A stretch of DNA of 64,000 bases from Shouchella oshimensis (GTDB taxonomy: Bacteria > Bacillota > Bacilli > Bacillales > Bacillaceae_D): assembly GCF_002019765.1 (NCBI RefSeq), contig NZ_KV917380.1, positions 203,849-267,848 of the forward strand, given 5' to 3'. How positions within the stretch are numbered: the first letter of the stretch is position 1; every line of letters starts with the position of its first letter. The position numbers and the translations under genes were made by a program. This document shows positions 1-9,120 of the stretch, in pieces. Under the pieces are notes generated by a model, which did not search any database, was not told the DNA's origin, and was given only the letters and a program-made list of their open reading frames with translations.

Positions 1-660
1 CGAGCACTTTTTGAAGAAATAAAACAGCAGTTGCAACAGTGGAATTTCCATGTCTATGGTATTGAGAATTGGGAAGAAGTGATGGAGACATTTATTCACA
101 TAAAACCAGAGCTCATCTTAATTGATATTCAACTACCAAAGTATGATGGCTTTTATTGGTGTCGAATGATTCGAGCGCAGTCTACTGTTCCTATTTTATT
201 CCTATCGTCACGTGAACATCCAACGGATCACGTGATGTCCATGCAGTTAGGGGCAGATGATTATATTCAAAAACCATTTCACTTGGATGTGCTCGTTGCG
301 AAAGTTCAAGCTACATTACGTCGTGTTTATAATTATAATCATGAAGAACAGAGAACAACGCTGACGTGGCAAGGCGCAATCATTAATGTTGAAAACAATA
401 CCGTAACGTCTAACGATGGGAAAGTAGAATTAACAAAAAACGAGATGTTTATCCTGAAAAATTTACTTAGTAAGAGAAACCACATTGTTAGTCGAGATGA
501 ATTAATTAAAGAGTTGTGGGACGATAAGCGCTTTATAAGTGATAATACACTGACGGTTAATGTGAATCGTTTACGAAAACAATTAGAAGTCATCGGTCTA
601 GGAACCTTTATTGAAACAAAGGTTGGACAAGGTTACATGGCTGTTGATGAAGGTGTATGA
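1..660 (+). CDS. bceR: BceR-type response regulator (5' end cut by window)
   Basis: OmpR-family response regulator of the Bce module that senses cell-wall-active peptide antibiotics such as bacitracin. The frame is open from base 1, so the start and the first acidic residues lie outside the window; 219 residues are visible. The phosphoacceptor Asp sits in LILIDIQLPKYDG, followed by the receiver Lys in QKPFH and a C-terminal winged helix ending TKVGQGYMA. Its last codons overlap the start of bceS (ATGA), so the two are translationally coupled. The likely DNA target is the inverted repeat at 1657-1680. Assignment rests on close resemblance to B. subtilis BceR, including the SMQLGADDYIQKPF block. 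Confidence 0.93.
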   Translation, partial: RALFEEIKQQLQQWNFHVYGIENWEEVMETFIHIKPELILIDIQLPKYDGFYWCRMIRAQSTVPILFLSSREHPTDHVMSMQLGADDYIQKPFHLDVLVAKVQATLRRVYNYNHEEQRTTLTWQGAIINVENNTVTSNDGKVELTKNEMFILKNLLSKRNHIVSRDELIKELWDDKRFISDNTLTVNVNRLRKQLEVIGLGTFIETKVGQGYMAVDEGV

Positions 661-1664
661 TGATAAGACGGTATCTTAAAGAGAGAGGCGCATGGATTAG
701 CTTTATTTTGTTTGTACATGGATTAATTTTGTTTATTGCTTATTTGGATCAAAGCTTGTCTTTGGAGCAAGTAGGCTATCCTTTATTAATGACCGTTATC
801 CTTTTTTGTGGATTTCTTATTTACCGTTATTATAAGGAGACATCTTTTTATAAGCAGTTGGAGCAGTACGATCAGTATGAACAACTATCAGATTTACCTG
901 ATGGTGAAACTCCATTTGAAGAAGTAGTCGAGACAGCTTTTGAAGAACAGCGTAGTCATCTTTCGCAGAAATATATTGAACATCGTCGTCAAGTCGACCA
1001 TGATAAAGATGAGATGATGGCTTGGATTCATGAAGTGAAAACCCCCTTAACGACGATGAGTTTGGTCATTGATCGACTTGATGACAAGGAAACAAAGACG
1101 GCGTTGCAAAACGAGTGGCTACGTATACATTTGCTACTGGATCAACAATTGTACCAAAAACGAATGGAATTTATAGAAAATGATCTATATATGGAAAAAG
1201 TTGAGTTAGAGCGCTTACTGTATGAAGAAATTCGAACCTTTCAAAATTGGTGTATGCAAAAAGGCATAGGCATTGAGCTTGAACTACATGAATTAATGGT
1301 GCAAAGCGATGGTAAGTGGCTTTCCTTTCTCGTTAGACAGCTATTGTCAAATGCGATAAAGTACACTCACTCTGGAAATATTTACATTCGGTCTTATGTT
1401 AAAAATGAGCAGACCGTGCTTGAAATTAGAGATGAGGGTAAAGGAATTGCCGAACAAGATTTGCCTCGCATCTTTGAAAAAGGCTTTACATCCACAACGC
1501 TCCATAACGAACAATCCGCTACCGGTATGGGTCTTTATTTAGCACAAAAAGTAGCGGATGGGTTGTCGATTAGGCTTTGCATCCGTTCTACGTTAAATGA
1601 AGGAACGACAGCTCAGCTACTCTTCCCACGTAGAAATTCTTTCATTGAGTTGACTAGCATGTGA
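657..1664 (+). CDS. bceS: BceS-type intramembrane-sensing histidine kinase
   Basis: Sensor kinase of 335 residues that phosphorylates BceR. Two N-terminal membrane segments (about residues 14-31 and 40-58) flank a very short external loop, the hallmark of intramembrane-sensing kinases that have no ligand domain and read flux through their BceAB transporter. The H box IHEVKTPL carries the phospho-His at 125; the N box is LLSNAIKYT, G1 is DEGKGI and G2 is GMGLYL. The start ATG overlaps the bceR stop. The stop codon lies inside the operator palindrome that precedes bceA, so the kinase gene and the bceAB control region are fused. Confidence 0.93.
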   Translation: MMIRRYLKERGAWISFILFVHGLILFIAYLDQSLSLEQVGYPLLMTVILFCGFLIYRYYKETSFYKQLEQYDQYEQLSDLPDGETPFEEVVETAFEEQRSHLSQKYIEHRRQVDHDKDEMMAWIHEVKTPLTTMSLVIDRLDDKETKTALQNEWLRIHLLLDQQLYQKRMEFIENDLYMEKVELERLLYEEIRTFQNWCMQKGIGIELELHELMVQSDGKWLSFLVRQLLSNAIKYTHSGNIYIRSYVKNEQTVLEIRDEGKGIAEQDLPRIFEKGFTSTTLHNEQSATGMGLYLAQKVADGLSIRLCIRSTLNEGTTAQLLFPRRNSFIELTSM

Positions 1665-1680
1665 CAAAACTGTCACATGC
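1657..1680 (+). promoter_or_regulatory. BceR-type operator (perfect inverted repeat)
   Basis: A perfect 10-bp inverted repeat (1657-1666 and 1671-1680) with a 4-nt centre contains TGACA-N4-TGTCA, which fits the TnACA-N4-TGTnA core reported for BceR-like regulators. It lies about 48 nt upstream of a possible -10 (TATACT, 1729-1734) that has no good -35, as expected of an activated promoter. The short T stretch after it could also make it a weak terminator for bceRS. Confidence 0.75.
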
Positions 1681-1767
1681 TTTTGTATATTGTTCGCCAA
1701 TTCGCAGGAATCTTAAAGAGGAAGCTCCTATACTTAAGGTACAAGTAAAGACAGAAGGAGTGTTACG

Positions 1768-2526
1768 ATGGACATTTTACAGGCAAGCAAATTAACAAAA
1801 AACTATGGAAGTAAATGGAATAAACAAGAAGTATTAAAAAACATTGACTTAAAAATTAAACAAGGTGAATTTGTCTCCATTATGGGTGCTTCTGGTTCTG
1901 GTAAAACGACGCTATTAAACGTCTTGTCTACGATTGATCAAGCAAGCGGTGGTTCTATTTTAGTTAACGGGATGGAGCTAACTCATTTGAAAGAAAAGCA
2001 TCTTGCGGAGTTTAGAAAAAAGGAATTAGGGTTTATTTTTCAAGAATACAACTTACTTGATTCATTAACGGTTAAAGAAAATATATTGCTTCCTTTAACG
2101 GTACAGAAAATCAGTAAAAAAGAAGCAACAACAAGGTTTGAAACAATTGCAACCCAGCTTGGAATTGAGGAGTTAGCCCACAAATACCCAAACGAATTAT
2201 CTGGTGGGCAAAAGCAACGTACTTCCGCTGCAAGAGCTTTCATTCACGAACCAAGTATTATTTTTGCTGATGAACCAACTGGAGCACTTGATTCAAAAGC
2301 AGCATCAGGTTTACTAGAAACGTTAAGCGACTTAAATGAAAAACGGCATGCAACGATCATGATGGTGACCCATGATCCGACTGCCGCAAGCTATGGGAGT
2401 AGCGTTGTTTTTATTAAAGATGGTCAAATTTATACAAGGCTGACACGAGGCGGGCAGTCAAGGCAGGCGTTTTTTAAAGATATTATCCAAACGCAAGCGG
2501 TTTTAGGTGGCGTTCACGATGAGTAA
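1768..2526 (+). CDS. bceA: BceA-type ABC transporter ATP-binding protein
   Basis: ATPase of 252 residues energising the BceAB transporter, which frees lipid II-cycle intermediates from peptide antibiotics. It has Walker [10 protein letters not shown] (about residues 40-48), a Q-loop in FIFQEYN, signature LSGGQKQR, Walker B IIFADEP and the H-loop MVTHD. The signature is followed by TSAARAF, where most relatives have a VAIARAL-like sequence. The start ATG follows AGAAGGAG at 5-7 nt. It overlaps bceB by 8 nt and is expected to be induced by phosphorylated BceR. Confidence 0.95.
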   Translation: MDILQASKLTKNYGSKWNKQEVLKNIDLKIKQGEFVSIMGASGSGKTTLLNVLSTIDQASGGSILVNGMELTHLKEKHLAEFRKKELGFIFQEYNLLDSLTVKENILLPLTVQKISKKEATTRFETIATQLGIEELAHKYPNELSGGQKQRTSAARAFIHEPSIIFADEPTGALDSKAASGLLETLSDLNEKRHATIMMVTHDPTAASYGSSVVFIKDGQIYTRLTRGGQSRQAFFKDIIQTQAVLGGVHDE

Positions 2527-4447
2527 TACATTAGCACTAAAAAATTTAAAAAAGCATGCGCGGACGTATGGGATTTACTTTTTTTCTATTAGCTTTAGTG
2601 TAGCGTTGTATTTCGCATTTGTCACATTGCGTTATGCACCTGCAATGGAAGCTGTAGAAGAATCGACGCGGGGTTCTGCTGGTATTGGAACGGCATCGGT
2701 TTTACTATTTTTCATTCTGGCTTTTTTCCTGCTGTACGCCAATAATCTTATGATTAAGCGTAGAAGTCAGGAGCTTGGATTACTTCAATTAATTGGTATG
2801 ACAAAAAGTCGCGTATTTCAGTTGATTAGTATTGAAATTATGTATTTATACCTCGTTTCTCTTATGATTGGTATCATTGCAGGGTTTCTTTTAGCAAAGC
2901 TCGTCACAATGATGTTATTAAACATTATTGGTGTAGAAGAAATCGTTTCTCTTTATTTTTCAAGTACAGCGTTGTTCCAAACGGTACTCGTTTTCCTTGG
3001 AATTTATCTTATTGTCGTAGTAGCGAATGCTTTGTTCCTAAAGCGACATACAGTTCTTCAACTGTTTCATTTTCGTAAGCGTACTGAGATTGTTGTCAAA
3101 AAGCTAAGTGGTTGGGAAATCATCACTGGAATAGTAGGAATCGCATTAATCGTTAGTGGCTACTACGTATCAACCATTTTGTTAAGTGACACCTTTGGTG
3201 GATCGCCGAGTGTTCTCTTTCTTGGCATGGGCTATACATTAGGTTCCGTTATCATAGGAACGTACTTATCCTATAGAGGGTCAGTGTCGTTGCTGGCTAA
3301 GATCGTACGGAAGAAACAAGCAGGATATATGTCTGTTGTGAAAGTTCTGTCCCTTTCGTCAATTATGTTTCGAATGAAATCCAGTGCTCTGTTGTTAACG
3401 ATTATAACGACCGTTTCTGCATTAGCTATCGGTTTATTGTCATTAAGCTACATTTCCTATTACTCAGCGAATCAAAATGCTGCGTTTAATGCGCCAAACC
3501 ATTTTGGCTTCTTGGAAGAACAGGATCGAAATGAGATGATCACGTTTCTTGATGAAGAAGGCCTGACCTATTCACTTCACGATATAGAAGTGAAGGGGTT
3601 ATATGTAGATTTGGAAGATTTATTAGAATATGAGAGAGATGACCTTTACGTTAATCCTCGAGAAATGTTCTTACCTGTAGTAAGCGATGAAGATGTAGAT
3701 GGCGTGACTGTCCAAGCGGGAGATGTCTTTTTAACACCAATGGCTCCTATGCTGGAAGTTTTCATGCAGTTTAAGGATACTGGGGACATCACCATTTTTA
3801 ATGATGATGATCACTATAACCTTAAGTATATTGGTAAGAAAGAAGAGCCTGTCGTGAACTATATTTTATCTATTGGTGGTTTGTCTACGTTAATTGTAGC
3901 GGATGAGGTCTATCAAGAGCTTAATAGCGTTGAAGATATACGTACTGAGTTTGCTATTAATATTGAAGATGATGCGGATTTAGAGGCAGCCAACGATTGG
4001 TTTATGGACCATAACGAGAGCTTTCGTGGGTTGGCAATCGGCCAACTTGCCAGTGAACAGGAACAAAAGCAACAAATGGGCTTAGTTATGTTTATTGTTG
4101 GCTTTCTTGGATTTGCGTTTCTTTTCACATCAGGTTGTATTCTGTACATTAAACAAATGGATGAGAGTGAAGCAGATCGCCCTGACTATACGATCCTTCG
4201 AAAGCTTGGTTTTACGAATCAAGACTTGCTTAAAGGAATTAAAGTTCGTCAGCTTTACAATTTTGGCATTCCATTGTTGATTGGCTTACTGCATAGTTAC
4301 TTTGCTGTTCGTTCTGGCTGGTTTATTTTTGGGAATGAGATGCACATCCCAATGCTTATTGTGATGACCCTTTACACAGTACTGTACTCAGTATTTGGCA
4401 TTCTATCAGTCAGCCATTCTAAGAAAATTATTCGCGATTCATTATAA
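2519..4447 (+). CDS. bceB: BceB-type ABC transporter permease
   Basis: Permease of 642 residues with the BceB plan: about ten membrane segments and a large extracellular domain (roughly residues 320-510, rich in Asp and Glu) between segments 7 and 8. This domain contacts the antibiotic-bound lipid target and signals to BceS. An in-frame GTG at 2507 exists, but ATG 2519 is preferred because AGGTGG at 2505-2510 gives normal spacing and the 8-nt overlap with bceA is typical of coupling. Cysteines are few and the membrane segments are intact, so it looks functional. Confidence 0.94.
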   Translation: MSNTLALKNLKKHARTYGIYFFSISFSVALYFAFVTLRYAPAMEAVEESTRGSAGIGTASVLLFFILAFFLLYANNLMIKRRSQELGLLQLIGMTKSRVFQLISIEIMYLYLVSLMIGIIAGFLLAKLVTMMLLNIIGVEEIVSLYFSSTALFQTVLVFLGIYLIVVVANALFLKRHTVLQLFHFRKRTEIVVKKLSGWEIITGIVGIALIVSGYYVSTILLSDTFGGSPSVLFLGMGYTLGSVIIGTYLSYRGSVSLLAKIVRKKQAGYMSVVKVLSLSSIMFRMKSSALLLTIITTVSALAIGLLSLSYISYYSANQNAAFNAPNHFGFLEEQDRNEMITFLDEEGLTYSLHDIEVKGLYVDLEDLLEYERDDLYVNPREMFLPVVSDEDVDGVTVQAGDVFLTPMAPMLEVFMQFKDTGDITIFNDDDHYNLKYIGKKEEPVVNYILSIGGLSTLIVADEVYQELNSVEDIRTEFAINIEDDADLEAANDWFMDHNESFRGLAIGQLASEQEQKQQMGLVMFIVGFLGFAFLFTSGCILYIKQMDESEADRPDYTILRKLGFTNQDLLKGIKVRQLYNFGIPLLIGLLHSYFAVRSGWFIFGNEMHIPMLIVMTLYTVLYSVFGILSVSHSKKIIRDSL

Positions 4448-4455
4448 TGAGTGTT

Positions 4456-4501
4456 AAAGCTTGTTCATCAGTCTCCCACTGGGAGGCTTTTGACAAGCTT
4501 T
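4456..4501. terminator. Bidirectional terminator between bceB and lipoprotein gene
   Basis: Nested hairpin: an outer 9-bp stem (4456-4464 with 4493-4501, AAAGCTTGT/ACAAGCTTT) encloses an inner stem TCTCCC/GGGAGG. It separates the convergent genes bceB and the 4502-4894 minus-strand gene and can serve both. Confidence 0.7.
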
Positions 4502-4894
4502 TTAACGTTCTAAATACATTTGTGCATTTTCCTTTTTATCGCCTATTAAAGTAAAGGTGTAGATCTGATCCTCATAGGGTTCTAATGAAAAGGTGCCTTT
4601 AACAGGGTGTGCCTTTTCTTCACTATCTGTTTTCACAAAAAAGGTGATGTTTCCGTGATAATCATCACCCTTTGTAAACGTAAAGTCTAAAGAATCACCT
4701 TTTTCTACTAGTGAACCATCTGCATAAGATGTACCTGAATATTCATTTTCATAGGCTATTTCAAAACCATAAACAGGAAATGATGCCATGTTTGTGACAG
4801 TGATCATTGCAAGACCTTCCTCTTCAACCGTTTCGTTAAAACAACCGGTTAAGATAAGCACGGAGGTATATAGTCCAATTAATTTTGTTCTCAT
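4502..4894 (-). CDS. Small lipoprotein of unknown function
   Basis: 130-residue protein with a lipoprotein signal: short basic start (MRTK), hydrophobic stretch and lipobox LTGC with the lipidated Cys at 18. The mature part is acidic, starts with ETVEEEG and looks like a single beta-rich domain (alternating hydrophobics in ITVTNMASFPVYGFEIAY and FTFTLIGD). No family is recognised. It is convergent with bceB and divergent from the UbiD gene, so it is probably monocistronic. The neighbourhood with a Bce module suggests an envelope role, but nothing in the sequence shows it. Confidence 0.75.
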   Translation of the reverse strand: MRTKLIGLYTSVLILTGCFNETVEEEGLAMITVTNMASFPVYGFEIAYENEYSGTSYADGSLVEKGDSLDFTFTKGDDYHGNITFFVKTDSEEKAHPVKGTFSLEPYEDQIYTFTLIGDKKENAQMYLER

Positions 4895-5011
4895 GATGAA
4901 ACCTCATCTCTATTTTTTTCCTATTTTCTATTATTATTTATTGATTGTCAATAAATATTTATTCTTTTTCGATTTAATTATTCGTAGTAGTGTCTTTCTT
5001 AGTGGTAAGGT

Positions 5012-5041
5012 TTGACTCTTTTTTCATCCTGCAAGCATAAT
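5012..5041 (+). promoter_or_regulatory. Sigma-A-type promoter for the UbiD-like gene
   Basis: TTGACT (5012-5017), 18-nt spacer, CATAAT (5036-5041). It lies 34 nt upstream of the preferred start at 5075, which leaves room for a short leader and the ribosome binding site. Confidence 0.55.
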
Positions 5042-5074
5042 AGAAAGAGAAGATTGTTTGTAGGGGGTAAGGAA

Positions 5075-6916
5075 ATGTATCAAAGTTTAGAGGAATGTGT
5101 GCTTGATCTAGAAAAGCACGGTCATCTTGTCCGTATTAAAGAGGAGGTAGACCCTTATCTAGAGATGGCTTCCATTCAACGAAGAGCCTATAAAGAAGGG
5201 GCACCAGCGATCCTATTTGAAAACGTAAAAGGATCAAAATACCCGGCTGTTGCGAACTTATTTGGTTCCATTGAACGTAGCAAATTCATGTTTCGCAATA
5301 ACTGGGACAAGGTACAAGACATTATCGCCCTTCGTGATGATCCAATGAAAGCCATAAAGAATCCTTTTCGAAATATCGGAAATGGTGTCTCAGCTTTAAC
5401 AGCCTTGCCCATGCGGAAATCAGGCTTAAATGGCTCTAAGTTAGAAGAAATTGACTTAACCGATATACCTTTTATTCAGTCGTGGCCAGACGATGGAGGG
5501 GCGTTTATTACGCTTCCACAAGTCTATTCAGAGGACCCTGACAAGTCAGGCATCATGTCGGCAAATGTAGGGATGTATCGTGTTCAGCTTGATGGAAATG
5601 ATTATCAAGTTGGGAAAGAGGTTGGCTTACATTATCAAATTCAGCGGGGAATCGGTGTTCATCAAACAAAGGCTGTTAAACGCGGTGAGCCGTTAAAAGT
5701 TAGTATTTTTATTGGCGGTCCACCAGCACACACATTAGCCGCTGTGATGCCTTTGCCGGAAGGGTTAAGTGAGATGTTGTTTGCTGGTTTACTTGCAAAT
5801 CGTCGCTTTCGCTATGGCTATGAAGATGGTTACTGTATTAGCCATGATGCTGATTTTGTCATTACAGGAGACATTTATCCAAATGATACAAAGCCAGAGG
5901 GTCCTTTTGGAGATCATTTAGGCTATTACAGTTTAACCCATGAGTTTCCAGTCTTAAAAGTTCATAAAGTGTATGGAAGAAAAGGAGCGATCTATCCATT
6001 TACAGTGGTTGGTCGACCACCTCAAGAGGATACAAGCTTTGGTGCTCTAATTCATGAGATCACAGGAGATGCAGTAACGCAAGAACTACCAGGTGTTAAG
6101 GCTGTGCACGCTGTTGATGCTGCTGGTGTGCATCCGCTTCTTTTTGCCATAGGGAGTGAGCGTTACACGCCGTTTGAAAAAGTGGATCAGCCAACAGAGT
6201 TATTGACGATAGCCAACCGTATTTTAGGTTTCGGCCAGCTAAGCTTAGCAAAATATTTGTTTTTAACGGCCGAAGAAGAAGACTCCATTGATATTCATGA
6301 CGAAGCAGCGTTTATTCAACATATTTTAGAGCGGATGGATTTAAGACGTGATCTCCATTTTCAAACGAACGCAACAATAGATACGCTAGATTACAGCGGA
6401 ACAGGTTTGAATCGAGGTAGTAAGGTAACGTTTGCAGCTTATGGAAATAAAAAGCGTGAGCTATGTAAGCAAGTCCCTAACGGAATGAGACAAGTAAACG
6501 GAATTAAAGATGCTAGCCTTGTTATGCCAGGAGTTGTAGCTGTCCAACTTGAAAATGAGTTTACAAATTATGAAGCCGTAGAAGAGGAAATGAACCAATT
6601 TACGAAAAGGTTAGGAGAGGTGAATATGGAACGGTGTCCTCTCATTGTTCTATGTGATGATAGTGAGTTTTTAAGTGGCGCGCTTGAGAATTTTCTTTGG
6701 GCGACCTTTACAAGAAGCAACCCTTCTCATGATATTCACGGCGTTAATGCCTCTGTGAAGCATAAACATTGGGGATGTGACGCCATCATTATTGATGCAC
6801 GGCTTAAGCCACATCATGCACCACCACTTATAGAAGACGAAGAGGTAGAAAGCCGGGTAGCTCAATTTTTTCAAGAAAATGGCGTGCTCGCATCAAAAAG
6901 AGAAGAAGAAAATTAG
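5075..6916 (+). CDS. UbiD family (prenyl-FMN) decarboxylase, long form
   Basis: 613-residue member of the UbiD family, enzymes that decarboxylate aromatic or alpha,beta-unsaturated acids with prenylated FMN. The family block EGPFGDHLGYYS is at about residues 275-286 and is followed by GRPPQEDTSFG. At 613 residues it is clearly longer than B. subtilis BsdC/YclC (about 470) and resembles the roughly 600-residue UbiD class. ATG 5075 is chosen because AGGGGGTAAGGA precedes it; the frame extends upstream to 5012 without a ribosome site. No UbiX (flavin prenyltransferase) gene is in the window, so the cofactor must be made elsewhere. Substrate unknown; the next gene acts on aromatic ring compounds, which hints at phenolic metabolism. 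Confidence 0.85.
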   Translation: MYQSLEECVLDLEKHGHLVRIKEEVDPYLEMASIQRRAYKEGAPAILFENVKGSKYPAVANLFGSIERSKFMFRNNWDKVQDIIALRDDPMKAIKNPFRNIGNGVSALTALPMRKSGLNGSKLEEIDLTDIPFIQSWPDDGGAFITLPQVYSEDPDKSGIMSANVGMYRVQLDGNDYQVGKEVGLHYQIQRGIGVHQTKAVKRGEPLKVSIFIGGPPAHTLAAVMPLPEGLSEMLFAGLLANRRFRYGYEDGYCISHDADFVITGDIYPNDTKPEGPFGDHLGYYSLTHEFPVLKVHKVYGRKGAIYPFTVVGRPPQEDTSFGALIHEITGDAVTQELPGVKAVHAVDAAGVHPLLFAIGSERYTPFEKVDQPTELLTIANRILGFGQLSLAKYLFLTAEEEDSIDIHDEAAFIQHILERMDLRRDLHFQTNATIDTLDYSGTGLNRGSKVTFAAYGNKKRELCKQVPNGMRQVNGIKDASLVMPGVVAVQLENEFTNYEAVEEEMNQFTKRLGEVNMERCPLIVLCDDSEFLSGALENFLWATFTRSNPSHDIHGVNASVKHKHWGCDAIIIDARLKPHHAPPLIEDEEVESRVAQFFQENGVLASKREEEN

Positions 6917-7027
6917 ACCTAAATGGAAAAATGAACGCGCATGACGTCGAAAAGGCAATCTTGATGACCAATAAACGACTGTTAAGCGCGTTTTTTCTAA
7001 ATGATTTAATCGTGAACAGTCTCATTG

Positions 7028-7070
7028 TTGACATTTATCTCGAATTAGTTATAATTGAATTAGAGATAAA
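7028..7070 (+). promoter_or_regulatory. Consensus promoter covered by two MhqR-like boxes
   Basis: TTGACA (7028-7033), 16-nt spacer, TATAAT (7050-7055). An inverted repeat (7034-7048 with 7056-7070, 12 of 15 positions paired) sits on the spacer and -10. Compared with the B. subtilis MhqR consensus TATCTCGAATTCGAGATA, box A at 7036-7053 matches 15 of 18 and box B at 7051-7068 matches 12 of 18. This suggests quinone/electrophile-responsive repression of the dioxygenase gene. Confidence 0.75.
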
Positions 7071-7100
7071 AGGAAAGTTAGATTCTTAGGAGGTCCTAGC

Positions 7101-8084
7101 ATGAATCAATTAAAAGGAATTCACCACGTAACTGCCATTACAAGTAGTGCGGAAAAAAATTATGAATTTTTTACGTATACACTTGGCATGCGATTGGTGA
7201 AAAAAACAGTTAACCAAGACGATATTCAGACGTACCATCTATTCTTTGCCGACGATAAAGGGAATGCCGGAACAGACATGACGTTCTTTGACTTTCCAGG
7301 AATTCAAAAAGGATCACACGGTACAGATGAAATTTTTAAAACGGCTTTCCGCGTACCGACTGATGAAGCGATTCAATACTGGGAAAAACGGTTTAACCGT
7401 CTAAATGTTAAACATTCAGGCGTTAAAGAGGAGTTTGGTAAGAAAACACTCTCTTTTGTCGATTTTGATGATCAACAGTATCAGCTCGTTTCCGATGAGA
7501 CTAATCAAGGTGTAGAGGCTGGCATTCCTTGGCAGGACGGCCCTATCCCATTAGAATTTGCTATAACAGGTCTTGGTCCTATTTATGTAAGAGTTGCAAA
7601 TGTCGATTTCTTTAAACAAGTATTGGAACACGCTCTACAGTTTAAAGAAGTTGCCCATGAAGGATCTCGCTATTTATACGAAGTAGGGGAAGGTGGAAAT
7701 GGTGCACAGATTGTAGTGGAGCATAATGCCATTTTACCACGTGCTCGACAAGGCTATGGAACTGTCCATCATGCTGCGTTTAGAGTAGAAGATCGTGCTG
7801 TTTTAGATGAGTGGACGAAGCATCTTGAGTCACTTGGCTTCCAAACATCTGGCTATGTGAACCGACACTTCTTTGAATCTCTTTATGCTAGAGTCTCACC
7901 ACAAATTCTTTTTGAGTTTGCAACAGACGGTCCTGGGTTTATGGGTGACGAGCCTTATGAAACTCTTGGTGAGAAGCTTTCACTTCCACCGTTTCTTGAG
8001 CCACAACGTGAACAAATTGAAAGCGCGGTTCGTCCAATTGATACAACAAGAAGTACGAAAACATTTGAAAAAGAATACGAATAA
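7101..8084 (+). CDS. mhqO: Ring-cleaving dioxygenase, MhqO/MhqA type (glyoxalase fold)
   Basis: 327-residue vicinal-oxygen-chelate protein with two tandem glyoxalase/dioxygenase halves (about 1-135 and 150-300). It opens with LKGIHHVTAITSSAEKNYEFF, the signature start of the YdfO/YkcA group that detoxifies quinones and catechols in Bacillus. Likely metal ligands include His in GIHHVT, His in GTVHHAAF and Glu in ILFEFATDGPGF. AGGAGG precedes the ATG at 7 nt. The MhqR-like boxes upstream support assignment to the Mhq regulon. MhqO, MhqA and MhqE are paralogues, so the exact symbol is provisional; no azoreductase or hydrolase partner (MhqD, MhqN or MhqP) is adjacent. Confidence 0.85.
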   Translation: MNQLKGIHHVTAITSSAEKNYEFFTYTLGMRLVKKTVNQDDIQTYHLFFADDKGNAGTDMTFFDFPGIQKGSHGTDEIFKTAFRVPTDEAIQYWEKRFNRLNVKHSGVKEEFGKKTLSFVDFDDQQYQLVSDETNQGVEAGIPWQDGPIPLEFAITGLGPIYVRVANVDFFKQVLEHALQFKEVAHEGSRYLYEVGEGGNGAQIVVEHNAILPRARQGYGTVHHAAFRVEDRAVLDEWTKHLESLGFQTSGYVNRHFFESLYARVSPQILFEFATDGPGFMGDEPYETLGEKLSLPPFLEPQREQIESAVRPIDTTRSTKTFEKEYE

Positions 8085-8094
8085 CGGTATCGTG

Positions 8095-8125
8095 CTCCCC
8101 TTCGACAATTGAAGGGGAGTTTTTT
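8095..8125 (+). terminator. Rho-independent terminator after the dioxygenase gene
   Basis: 9-bp stem CTCCCCTTC/GAAGGGGAG (8095-8103 and 8111-8119) with a 7-nt loop, followed directly by T6. Confidence 0.9.
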
Positions 8126-8248
8126 GCTTGACCAGCACAGAAATCTTTGCGATTTGCGCTGAGTTTGTCTATGATGATGTAGTAAGTATTGTAATGGAAA
8201 TGGTCATTATTCACATAATAAGTGAAACGAATAAGGAGTTGTTAAGAT

Positions 8249-8962
8249 ATGTCAGAAGTAAAACAAACCGCCCATATTAATCCAACTGGTGAGATTGCAG
8301 AAACGGTTCTTCTTCCAGGTGATCCATTAAGAGCAAAGTTTATCGCAGAAACATTTTTAGAAGACGTTGAACAATTTAACAGTGTTCGTAATATGCTGGG
8401 CTTCACAGGCACGTATAAAGGAAAAAAAATCTCTGTAATGGGAACAGGAATGGGTATGCCATCAATGGGAATCTATTCTTGGGAACTAATCCATATCTAT
8501 GGTGTGAAGAATTTAATACGTATCGGCTCTTGTGGTGCTCTTCAAGACAATTTAGATTTATACGATATTATTATTGGAATGGGCGCTTCATCTAATTCAA
8601 ATTACGTAAGTCAGTACCATATCCCAGGTCATTATGCACCAGTCGCTTCGTATTCTTTACTTGAAAAAGCTAAACACATTGCTGATGAGAAAGGATACCC
8701 TGTGCACGTTGGTAACATTCTTTCAAGTGATACGTTCTACAGTGCCGATAAAGAAGCAAATGATAAATGGCGCAAGATGGGGATCCTTGGTATTGAAATG
8801 GAAGCAGCGGCATTATACATGAATGCAGCCGAAGCTGGTGTGAACGCATTATGTATCTTAACAGTAAGCGATCATATTTATAAACAAGAAGAAACAACAG
8901 CGGAAGAGCGTCAAACATCGTTTACAAAAATGATGGAGATTGCACTTGAGTTAGGTGAATAA
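8249..8962 (+). CDS. deoD: Purine-nucleoside phosphorylase, DeoD type
   Basis: 237-residue hexameric-type purine nucleoside phosphorylase that splits (deoxy)nucleosides with phosphate into base and (deoxy)ribose-1-phosphate for salvage. Visible family marks are [16 protein letters not shown] at the phosphate site, [24 protein letters not shown], and [10 protein letters not shown] with the ribose-binding Glu, then SDHIY with the catalytic Asp. Length equals that of B. subtilis DeoD (about 233). AAGGAG precedes the start. It is flanked by terminators on both sides and is therefore monocistronic. Confidence 0.96.
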   Translation: MSEVKQTAHINPTGEIAETVLLPGDPLRAKFIAETFLEDVEQFNSVRNMLGFTGTYKGKKISVMGTGMGMPSMGIYSWELIHIYGVKNLIRIGSCGALQDNLDLYDIIIGMGASSNSNYVSQYHIPGHYAPVASYSLLEKAKHIADEKGYPVHVGNILSSDTFYSADKEANDKWRKMGILGIEMEAAALYMNAAEAGVNALCILTVSDHIYKQEETTAEERQTSFTKMMEIALELGE

Positions 8963-8970
8963 TTTTTCGT

Positions 8971-9000
8971 AAAAGGTTTGGCTGATGCCAAACCTTTTTT
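8971..9000 (+). terminator. Rho-independent terminator after deoD
   Basis: 12-bp stem AAAAGGTTTGGC/GCCAAACCTTTT (8971-8982 and 8987-8998) with a TGAT loop, continuing into a run of T. Confidence 0.92.
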
Positions 9001-9037
9001 TGTCTTCGAAAAAAGTCGTACGTTTTTTAAAAAAGGG

Positions 9038-9062
9038 GTTTTATATATGTATAAATGGGTAT
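9038..9062 (+). promoter_or_regulatory. Sigma-B-type promoter
   Basis: GTTTTA (9038-9043), 13-nt spacer, GGGTAT (9057-9062) matches the general-stress consensus GTTTAA-N12-14-GGGTAT. It lies about 58 nt upstream of the GAF-STAS gene and just after the deoD terminator, so it can only serve that gene. Confidence 0.75.
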
Positions 9063-9120
9063 GGAGGAAGAGCGCTTAAAAACAGACATCCCAGCTTAGG
9101 TAATAAAAGGAGCAGAATAT

